64,000 nt of DNA, taken from Epinephelus fuscoguttatus (lineage: Eukaryota; Chordata; Actinopteri; Perciformes; Serranidae). Each line of letters starts with the position of its first letter. Position 1 is the first letter of the stretch. The stretch is taken from NCBI RefSeq assembly GCF_011397635.1, contig NC_064767.1:22370537-22434536 (forward strand). The letters are read 5' to 3'. The notes under the pieces are model-generated. The model did no database searches and was not told the DNA's origin. It was given only the letters and a program-made list of their open reading frames with translations. Of this stretch, positions 12,101 to 24,000 are shown piece after piece. The position numbers and the translations under genes are program-made.

Positions 12101-14766
12101 CAATTCAGAAATCACCTACTGTGCTGCTGTTTGTGAAGAGTTTGAACACTTTTTAGGCCGTAGTTAGCACTTTGTAAACCTTTATATTCTTTGACATTTT
12201 TAACCACATTGCACTCACTTTTTAGTCTCAATTTAATATTGGAAAAAAGATCAAGCAAAATTACAACCACAACAAAACCACTAACACCTATAAGCACCAA
12301 GCAAGCTCTGTTTATGAATGTGGAAATCTGCTGGTTTTAAATTAAGGATAGGATTAATGATCATTTTGAAGGTCCAGTTTTTAGGATTTAAGGGGATATA
12401 TTGTCAGAAATGGAATATGATATGATAAGTATGTTTTCGTAAGTTTATAATCACCTGAAAATAAGAATTGTTGTGTTTCCCTTACCTTAGAAAGAGCCGT
12501 TTATATCTACATAGGGAGCGGGTCTGCCATGGTGCACTGCCATGTTTCTACAGCAGCTAAGAACGGACAGACGCTGGCTCTAGACAGCGCCATTCAAGTT
12601 TTAATATTGGCCACTGCAGTTAGCAGCCCCCTCGCAACGAGCCGAACGTCTCAAAAACACTGATTGTTAATGTGAAACTGCTTTATTCAGTTTTGTAGAA
12701 TTTTACCCTTAAAGTTAAGACTAGGTCCTTGTAAAGATAAGTTATTCTCAGGGCATCATAGACCTTAAAAGAGCTCATAAGGTGAAAAACAGTTAGGAGT
12801 AAAGAGGAGGACTTTTAAGAGGGTTAAACGTTTCTTAAGCAGAGAAAAAATGGCAGGAAGACAAAGAGGTTGGACAAATATTCTCCAAACACTGGACGAC
12901 AGTGAGTAAATGATATGCTACAGATTAGATTGTGCAGGGATAATATTTGTGGTCAATCTCAGTAGGGATATGCACACATTTCCCATCCAATAAAATAACG
13001 CTATAACACGAGAAATAAAGTGATCACAACACTAAGATATTTGAAAAACTGGAAAAATGCATCAGTGCAGCAGTGATGACTTGGGTCTGTCTCTACCTTC
13101 CATCAGCAGTGATCACACTAACAATGACAACACTTTCACAGTCAGCAGTGCATTTCATTTCCACTGGGTGTCCACACCTTACAGGATCACAAAAGGGCGT
13201 GTGTGTGACAACCAATCACATCTGTGAAATGAATGCATCATACCTAGCAATGGGATCAACTACACCTCCTCACTAAGATAAAGGTTTCGGTCTGATAAAA
13301 ACCTCCTGAACAACGAACGCTGCAAGAATCCTAACCGGGAGTTCATGCTGGACACACGAGAGAGGTTTCAGCTGGTTGCAATCTATAACTACTAACACCA
13401 CTAGATGCCACTAAATCCGAGACACTGCTCTTTTAAATACCCCAAACCCTACCTGGTAGGAGAGGTCCTTTACAGGCTCCCTGTTGACAGACAGTATGAC
13501 GTCTCCCTCTCGCAGCAGGCCACTTTCTAGCGCCGGTTGACCTGGGAAAAGACGTTTGATGCGGACCACGCTGCCACGGTCTGGTCCTGAGTGCAGCTGC
13601 GAGATGTTAAAGCTGAAGCCGAGGCCAGACAAACTCTTCCTCAGCACCACTTCAAGCGTGTTTTCTAGGAACGAGAACAGACGGAGGGGAATCTTGGAGC
13701 GTTAATGTGTGTTGCGTAATCTTTAATCTGTAATAGTGTGGGCTACAATTTGGGACAGGGTGATAAAAAAGGGTTTATCAATCCCCCCAGCATACATATC
13801 TTCCTGTGATAAGTATTTATTCTTCTCCAGTAACAAAATCGGATCAAGCAGACAATCCTTTTTTCACATTAAGCCTCATATTTCTTTCACCATTTCCAGT
13901 GAAGAAAAGAGGGCTTTGTAGAGATGAGGAACTGTTCCTTTAACTAAGCCCAGGCAGTGAACAGGCAGCTTCAAGGTTTCAGTGCACGCTGTCTCGAGGG
14001 ACTGAGGGAGCGTCAGCCCTGGATGACTCTGACAGCAACCACAATGTAGCTGTCAGATGACTCACAGTCACCTCTGGGCCATGTGTGTAAGTGTGTGTGT
14101 GCCTGACACTGTCTATCTTTTTTTTTCTCCTCCTATGTGAGCATTATGTGCCCCTTCCTCTCGCCTCTCACCATCAGTCACAAAGCTGTAGTCCTTGGCT
14201 CGACCACTCAAGGTCGTTTCCATGGAGACTTCAGTCCTGGGGGACTGTGTATGTGATGAAATGTGGGCTAAGAGGGGGCAGGGTGAGTCAGGTCTGGGCT
14301 CCAGGATTACTGTGGGCTCCCTTTCCAACAGCAGGCTCACCACCTATGGGAAACAGATGCAGATACAACCCTTTATTTGTACAGTGGTTCATACTTTAAG
14401 TTGTATAAAGTACATTATCATCAGCTACTGTGCTTCTTCCAGATCATATTTATATTCAGCCTTGAATACAGTGCATTGCAAATGTTTCTCTAGATTACTC
14501 TTGATAAGGTCAAAGTATCTTAAGGTACCAACATGTTCTTACAACCTAATAATAAGACTGTGTGATCTGCCACCCTTTTATGGTTCAGCTGGGATAGAAA
14601 ATAGGACCTGAACTCTGGACTAGTAACGCTGACACTGAATATACACATATGTTACAAATGCAATCATATTAGCAAAAGGGAAAGCATGTTTGTGTGTCAT
14701 TTTGTTTTATTGCATGCCCATGATTGCATGTGTTTGCGTGCATGTGTGAGTGTGTGTGTGTGTGTG

Positions 14767-14816
<50 letters not shown>

Positions 14817-17800
14817 CCTCCCCAGTCTTCTTCAGGCACTCGACAGCTTGATGGTGAGTCACTCCCCTCAGGTTGGACCCATCAACCTCCAGCAGTCTGT
14901 CACCTGTCATATGCACAAACACAAATCTCATCATCATTAGCAACATCAATACATAAACGGTTCGAGTGTATGTGTGTGTGTGTGTGTTTGTGTGTGTACA
15001 AGTGGTTGACGGGCATGTCAACAAATCTAAAAGTCGTTCCTGCTCACTGAAGCGTGAACCAAGCAGAGACAGACAGAGACACAGCACGGTGGCCTCAGTG
15101 GAAAACTCACATCCATACAAGTTTTAGAGCTTTTATCTTATGAAGCCTGGTTCAATACACATTCAGTTATTTAGTATTTAGTTTAAGGAAGTTGACAATC
15201 TCCCCCAAGCTAACAAAAAGGGTGACGTATTTCACAATTTTTTCATCATATCTTTTGATGATTATGCAAAGGGAATAGTAAATTTGTCATTCAAAATAAA
15301 CCACTTCAAAAGAAAAAACTTCGAGACTAGTCACTACTTAATCAGAAGTTGAGTAAACATAACCTTTATTGAACATTTTGTGTTTTTGGCAGCCACCTGA
15401 CCACATATCGAAATGACAAATAAAAAGATTACCAATCTGAATCCGTCCATCCTGCTCTGCAGCTCCTCCGAGCACCAGACTCTTGATGTAGATGCCTCCA
15501 TATCTAACATTGGTGTTCATTCCTCCCTTTTGGCAAGAGAGACAAGTAATGAGTCAATGTCTCGGGCCTCAGATAACCTTGGAAACGTACACTGACTCAG
15601 CATAGAGTTACTGTGCACCGTAGCTTGTTACATTTATCGGATTTATTCCAGGACTCTTATTTTAGACTGCATTAGCCTTTAGCTTGGTGTGCCTAATAAT
15701 CTGGCAACTGAGTGCATGAGGTAATGCTGTGTAACCAAAGGAAAGCAATTCACTCACAGCAACACTGATGCCAAGACTACCATTGCTTTTCTTCAGCTCT
15801 ACCACAAACCGCTCCTCAGTTTTCAAACTGATGACAGATGGGGATCTGGAACATGCATCCTGAAACAGAGGAACAAAGAGGTAAAAACTGTTTGAGATTC
15901 TTTATCACATTAATCAGAGCACTTAATCCATTTGACAGTTAGCACTGGTTGAACTCTTTTATCAGCTTTGACCTCATGATCATGACAACAAAAACCCTTA
16001 TCTCTAACCTGAGCGTCATGTATTCGCACAACAGGAATGTGAAGCCTCCTGCTCTGTTTTGGGGTTGCCATGTTGGACAGATTGATGGCCTCCTCCAGCT
16101 CCTCCACGACAGGACGGTACTCAATGCCGCTCAGCGTGGTCTGCGACCCAAAGCTCCTCTCCAATGCCAAACCCAGAGTGCTTTGACTCAAGGAGCTCTT
16201 GCTGTCCTTCAGAGACTCTGATAGGAAAACAGCCAGGTGGGATAATGCATCTCAGTATGCATATAGGCTGAATCTGAGACTGTGCATGTAGAGAAGAAAG
16301 CATTAAGCAGATCTTACGTTTAGGCTGGGACACAATGAGCTCCACCTCATCAGGGCTGCTCTGTAAGATGGCAGCAGCATCACTGAATGTCACTCCTTCC
16401 AAACTCGTCTTGTTTAGAGAGATGAGACGTCCACCTGGAGAAAATAAAGTAATCATCACATAATCCTTGTCATAGGTTTCGCAGCCCAATTTTGTCTCCA
16501 GCAATGTCATGTTTCATGTTGAAGCCAGCGTCTATGTTTCCAGTTTCCATTGTTGGTACTTCGTACCAGGTTTGATTCGTCCATCTTTGTCCGCAGGCCC
16601 GTCAGGCACAATGGAAGCAATAAAGATCCCAAGGTCAAGTTTACCCGTATTGTCCTCGCCCACTATCACAAAGCCTGAAACAGGACCAGAGAAGGAAGTG
16701 AAGGCAAAAGTCTCCTGTAAACAATCAGATCCGTGCTCATTAATTTTACATTGAGTTCACAGCTAAGCCTGCCTTAATAAACTCACCGAAGCCCAGTTTG
16801 GGATCTTTCTTTAGGGTCACGCAGACTATCTCTCTCTCTGGTGGGGTCCTGGTTGGTGTATCAACTGCAAAGCACATCAGTTAAATGGGCCACTTATTTA
16901 TAAATACCTGGTTATTATGTTCAAGATCACAGGGGACAGGTCAGAAGTCTAGCAAAGGGTTAGGTCACATAAACAGGAAAACACATTCACACATATGGGT
17001 ATTTTCCCAGTGACACGTTTTTGGACTGTGGAGCCTCCAAAACACAGGGAAAATATTCTAACTTCTTTACACTATAGTTTTAACCAGTGAGCCACAATGC
17101 CATCCAAATCTGACCATACAGACAGGTGACAAATTAAAGAAAAAGCCTCCATAAATGGGTAGAGAGACAAAACAAATGCAGATGCAGAGTATGAAAATGT
17201 GAATCATATGTTTGGGCCTTCACAGTCAAGACATCTGAATACCAATGGAAGATTTTTGAGCAACATGTCAGACAGTGCTCTCGACAGTACCATAAATATC
17301 AAAATTCCAAATATCTTCTACGCCATGGATGATTAAAGCTACCCAGGAGGCTCATGGTGACTATACTCAGGGGCTGTGTAAACACAAAACAGCAAACATC
17401 CTATTTTTTGCATCTATTTGTTCTCCGACTGTCTTCATCATTCTGAAATCATAACATAACAAATGTTGAGGATGATGCTGCCTCTTAAAAAGAGGCAAAA
17501 TTTGTCTAATGTTACTATTTTGAAGATACATAACATAGGTAGGGTAAGAGTTTGGCATAAATAGCATCACTAATCTTGAAAACTATTTGTGTTATACTAT
17601 GCTTAAGTGGAGTTTCTGCTACATCAAAATCCATGTCATAATAATCTGGGTTGCTCTGACTGCAAATCAAGGCTCCCCGAGTAAATGTGGTCTTCATTAA
17701 CTGTATATAAGGCCAACAGAAGAGCAATTATCCAATTATATACCATAAAGATGTTGATTTCTTCTTTAATTTGTCACCCCTCTGTGTGTGTTCACAAAAA

Positions 17801-20800
17801 AGTAGGCATATTCACCTCGTATGGAGGAAGAGGCGTCTGAGTCCTGCTTCTGTAGCGACACACTGGACATCATTCTGGGAATCGGCTCTGGAGTGCTACA
17901 ACACATGTGCACAGTCGCATTACATAGCTGTTTCCTTGATGTTAACATAGACTGTGATTTTGTATGATGAATATGTTAATAGCATCACAGACTACCTCCA
18001 GCACTGTTGCTCTTTCATGTCCCTGGGGTCTCCTGTTTCAGTGAGCTCCTTGTTCAGTTCTCTGCTCATCTCCCTCCTCATCTCCCTCTGCTGGCGCAGC
18101 CTCGCCTCCAGTTTGGCAGTCAGGTTGTCACAGGACTTGGAGAGGGAGTCTGGCTGACCGGGTGCTAAACCGACGTGGTTCAGCATGCCCTCTGAGCAGG
18201 ACATCCGCTTCAGGTTCAAATTACGACCCCGATAGACATCCATGTTTTCATCTGGAGAAACAGATGTGATATTTATTCTCTATCCTGTTTGACTAAAACC
18301 TTTGTGAGCTTTCTTTTAATGGGCATCAGTGTTCGTCTGGCATTCTGACAAAGTATTAACTCTACATTATCACTAAAACATGCCCACCTGGTATCATGGT
18401 GTGGTTTAGCTGTCGTGACGTCATCTCACTGTGAAACTTGTGCTGTGCCGAGCAGAGGTTCAAGAGGTACTGTGCTATTTTTGAGCTCTCTGTTACAAAA
18501 GTGTGCTTTTTCCCGCTGGGCCCTCCACACTCTATGATCAGCTTACGCCGCTAAAAGGCAGACAGAAGTTAATGTTCATTTACCCTGAGCTTTGTAACAA
18601 AATAATCTGCACAAAGTGATACCTCATTTAGCAAAATCTGACTGAATGGCACTTTACCCCAGTGGATATGGTGTCGGTCTCCCTCCAGAGGAAGCGTCTG
18701 GTGACAGTGCGGAGGTGGTTCTTCATCTCGTACACAATGATTCCTTTGGAACAGACCCCAAAAACCAGCTCTCCCACAACTGGCCTTTTCTCTCTCCCCA
18801 CACGGTGGAACATGACCCCATACTCTGATAACTGCTGGGCAATCTGAGTGGGACATCATTTTACAGTTTAAATTGTAGCCATTTATTTTAACAGTCATTT
18901 AGACTTAAAAGAAGTGGGACAGTATCATTAAACATGTGTGAGTGGATAAACTGGTAGTCTGGATACCTTAAGATACTCTGTTTCTGCCTCTTCGGGCAAC
19001 ATCTGGGCATGACTTGCATGTAGTCTTGGCAACTCCTCCTTGACGTTGGGCAGGGCCAGCTTCTCTAGCATCCTCTTAGACACATAATGCTCTGGCTGGT
19101 AGTAATTTTTACCGTACAGCTGAAAAGACACACAATAGAACCAACTGCTATAACACACTGAGAGATGATGCTGGTATCTACAGACGTAAGGTGAATATTT
19201 TTCATTTTGCCCTAGGTACCTCTGGCATGTAATCCCCAAACTCAGCCTGCAGAGCAAGAGCAGCCAGAAACAAGCCTGTCTCTTCATTACAGTATAGCCT
19301 GTCCTCCAAGATATCCTTACGCAGCTGTAAGTAGTACTGGTGACGGGTCAGTCTGTGCCTAGGAGACAAAAACATTAAGTTACGCTTTTTTAAACAATGT
19401 AATACTGTAAATGAATTTTCTACATATCAGGTAAAGCTGCGGTGTGTAGGATTTAGTGACATCTAATGCTGAAGTTGCGGAACTGAAACTTTCCTGTGTG
19501 TCAAATGTGTAGAACTACAGAGGCTGAGAGGAAATGTGAATGACCCAATCTAGACCCAGTGCTCCCAGAGTACATGGGAGGAAACTCTCTTCAGATGAAG
19601 ACATAAACGGCTCATTCTAAGGTTACGAAAACACATCAATTCTTAATTTCAGGGGCCGTATTCACAAAGCTTCCTAGTGCTAAAAGTTTCAGTAGTGATG
19701 AAATTCTAAGAAAATTCTTAGAACTGTGACGTTTTCTTAGAATTTCCCCTTAAAGTTAAGACTAGGTCCTTGTAAAGATAAAAGTTATTCTCATCTTAGT
19801 CCTCAAAAGAGTGCCTAAGGTGAAAAACTGTTAGGAGCAGGCAGGAGGACTTTTAAGAGGTTTAAGAGTTTTTCATTTAGAGGAGAAAATGGTGGAAAGA
19901 CAGAGGTATGATAAATATTCTCCAACTCTGCATGACAGTGAGTAAATGAATAAATAAATGCCACATATTAGATCGTGCAGGGATAAATTTGTGGTCGATC
20001 TCATTAGGAGTATGCACATATTTCCCCACCTAACTCAATAATGTCATAACGCCAGAAATAAAATGATCGCAATACTAAGATATTTGAAAAACTGGAAAAA
20101 TGCAACAGTGCAGCAGTGATGACTTGTGTCTGTCTCAACCTTCCATCAGCTGAGTGATCACACTAACAATGACAACACTTTCACAGTCAGCAGTTCATTT
20201 CATTTCCACTGGGTGTCCACATCTTACAGGCTCACTAAAGGGTGTGTCTGTGACAACCAATCACATTTGGTAAAAAAATACGTCAAACCTAGCAACACGG
20301 TCAACTACACCTCCTCACTAAGATACAGGTTTCTGTCCCTTCCTCGCTCAGAGTTGCTCAGAGAACTTTCCTAAATCGCTCCTAAGCTCTCTGAGAGTAT
20401 TCTCAGTTTATGAATACAGCCCCAGGTGTTTACATACTAATAAAATCATAGATATGAATATTATATTCACAACATTTCTGCCCATAGAGGACCCCAAAAT
20501 CTACACACTGGACATTCAAACACCAGCACTGTACTTACAAAATGAAGGACATATCATCAACAAAAAATTTGACTCGAAGAAACACCAAAAAGGATAACGT
20601 CTGCCCTTTTTTCCAACTGTCAGGCGCAACTTTGGAGATTTTTGTTTCATGGTCCAAAAAGAAATATTCATCATCTGCAGAATGAGAAAGAAAAGCAAGG
20701 GTGTAAAATCACAAGTTGGACTATTAATATTTTGAAATCAATTTATATTTTGGATGCTGCAATGTGATTTAAAATCAGTGCATCCTGATAGGTTAGGCCC

Positions 20801-21012
20801 CATATTACATGTCACTCTTACCGTCTAAAAAGGCAAGGCCAAAGTAGAAGTGTTCCACCAAGTTTGCGTGAGCCACCACCATGTCGAACACATCTCTCCC
20901 TTTGGACTTAATGTCACAACGAACCACCACGTACTGTCCGTTAGGCAGCACTATAGTCACTTCTCTCTGAGATGAACATGAACGGCCCTTCCTGGACTGT
21001 GGCAGACACACA

Positions 21013-21058
<46 letters not shown>

Positions 21059-24000
21059 CATAAAAACAGACAGACATGCTCACATGCATGCACGTAAATA
21101 TACAAATACTGTGCATGCCAATATGCAAACAGACAAAGTTTAGCATGCAAGAAAAGACAAATTCAAATAGAGTGAAAACACAGCAGCTTACATTTACGCT
21201 GAGCCGAAGCAGATGAGATGGAAAGAACTTACCACAATAGATCCTGGAAGCTCGAGAACGATGTGCTGTTCGTCTGGCATTCTGACAAATTCAGGACCCA
21301 AAGCCTGATAAAACAATAAACTCTTTAAGCAGCAACACATCCAACTGACTTTGGTGCTTCTTTAAACGCTCTGCTGTGTGCTCTCAACTAAATACTGTAT
21401 ACCACCCTCTCCATGATACTGTGGCAAAGCTGCTCGTAGTACAGATACACAACACACACCTTTAGCTAATGTTCTACAAAACATTTCCCTTGCATTTATG
21501 CCACTAAACATACATTTTTAAAAATCCCCGATCTTACCTTAGCCTTCCTCTGGCTCAGGCTGAGCGAGGACTCACTGAAGGTAATGGAAGGACTGTGAGA
21601 CCTGCCGGATGTCTTGGGAGAGATGTCGTGGAGGGGGCTCCTACCAAGCCAACTGCAGTTGCTGTCCCTGTGACGGACCCCACGAGGGAGTCTGAGGGAG
21701 AGAGAGAGGGAGCGGGGAAGGACAGGTTGTGTAATAGTTGTGCGGACAAGTTGGAAAAGTCAAACTCCGAGACAATGTCATGTCCCTCTCAAAGTCACTG
21801 CAGACAATGAAGGAGCACGAAAGGAGGAGGATTTATTTGTGTTGACAAGCATGCAAAGCTAGGTCTAATAGTTGAAGAATCTTTTTCCTGACTGCAGTAT
21901 TAGTGGTGATGATGTGTGTGCATGCATTCATATAGCTCATACCTGTCTAAAGAAGATTGATACAACGGTGTGGGAGAGCTCCTCGGTCTTTGTCTCCACG
22001 GTCTCTGAGGTAAACTCCCTATAAAACAGACATAAAAGAGCACTTGCTTTGTCACAACAGGCATCTCACTGCTGGAAAACACATTAAAGAAAAGCTAGTG
22101 ATGAATTCTGCATCTGCACACCAATGTTAAGGATTTTGACAGTAGGTCAGAATTCCTGCTTTCTACCATATGACTTCTTTTTCAATACCTGACTTTGAGT
22201 CTGAGTCCGTTGAGTATCTTCTCCCTTCAGGACTGCCTTCGCTGAAGTCTGAATGTGGCCCTCTCTTTCCTGTCAACCAGGTAAGAAATGAAAGATGACA
22301 GCAATGTATGATTCCTGTCCGTCTCTGCTCTGGGCTCCCAGGAGACTCTGAGACGTTGGGACAGAAATGAGGCTAGCGGAGGGTTTAGCCTGAAAGCATC
22401 CACGCTCTGTATTTGATTATTGGCTCTCACTGGAGCCTAATCCGGGGGTTTGCTTTAGGTTAAGATTTTAATCCTGTTTATCCACAGAACCTATTTTACA
22501 CCACAAAGACTCCATAAGATAAATGAATCCATTTCAGATCTTTGCTGTAGATGCAAAACTGAGACAAGTAATCACTCACATGTTCTGGAAATGTAATAAA
22601 TTAAACATTAATGGGGTTCAATATTGGAGATTCTTAAAAAGGTTACTGGGTTTGAGATTCCCTTTTAACCTAAACTAGCTTTAAAAAGCGACAGATCTGA
22701 CATTCCTCTTCCCAGAAAAAAAACAAGGTGTGGTTTATCAAAGTGGCCATGACTGCTGGTAATGAATGTATTGTTTATTTATAGAAAAGTGCAGATCCTC
22801 CCCCATCTCCATGTGGCTTAAAGAAATTTGCTCATACACGGCATCAGAAAAAAATATGTTCAATCATAAAAGGAAACCACGTCTTTGATAAATGCTGGTC
22901 TTGTTTAGGAGCTGCATGGAAATATTTCAGTCTTTGTGGGTTGATGACAGGATATGTATGACATATGCATCTGTGTAGACATATAGCCTAGTTGGATTTC
23001 TGTGTATCAGTGTGTGTATATTTCGTTGTTGTGTGGGGATGGGGTGCGGGGCTGGTCTTGTGGGATTATTACATTATTGTATTTTCTTTATCTTTGATAT
23101 TTCAACTCAGCGTTTTCTCCTGCAGACTGCACTGTTAGAGGGAAAAAAATCAATAAGTTGTATAAAATAAATCCTTTTAATCTTGTGGGCCTGTGTACCA
23201 TCTTGAGTCAAAATAGCAATGACTGAAAATACACACTGTAAATATGTTCACATAGGGTCAAAGGTCAGCTTGATTTATGATGTCAAAATGAATAGGAGCA
23301 ATATGATACTCCCCTACAAAACACATATTTTATTTTTGCCACAAAATCCCAGACATTTTAAATCAGCTGCATTTAAAACTTAAGACACAGTTCTGATTTT
23401 TTGAAGTGGGTTTGTACGGGGGATTCAGTCATAGTCAGTGTATCGCATACAGCAGATGTCAGTCGGCACGCCGCCCATTTGGAGAAGCAGGCCGGAGTCC
23501 AACATGGACACTAAGCAATGTACTGCTGTTGATGGTTCAGCAACAAAACATATTATAGCCACCCAAAAAAGTCCCACCTAAAAAAATCAGTATCAGTTTC
23601 AATGTGTGTCATATTGAGAGTATTTTTAGTTCTTTAAATTTTTGTAAGACAGCCCATTCTGACAGGAAAGCTGTCAACGGCTTCAGTTCCCCATCTATAC
23701 TCTTGTCAAAGCCACCAGACTTCAAAACTTCAAAAAATCTGAAGTATCGCTTTACTGATGCATAGGTCATTAATACAAGATCTGCATGTTTGTCAAAGGC
23801 CCTTTTTCCTGTTTATTTCATGCTGATGTTCAGCAAGATTTCATGTCTGCTTTATCCTCTGTTATGTGATGGTTTGGCTGTATTTATAGCCCAGCTTGTT
23901 TAATAAGACTCTAGTTTATCAGGACTCTAACATGTATGCTCACCATGAAGTCTCTCTCTTATCATCTGGCTCCTGCCACTCAAAGGGACGTGACTGTCTG

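Noticed and set aside
14686-15120. Long Cys/Val or His/Thr repeat open frames on both strands
   Set aside because: They are produced by (TG)n/(CA)n microsatellites; only the short PDZ2 exon inside (14903-14818) is supported.
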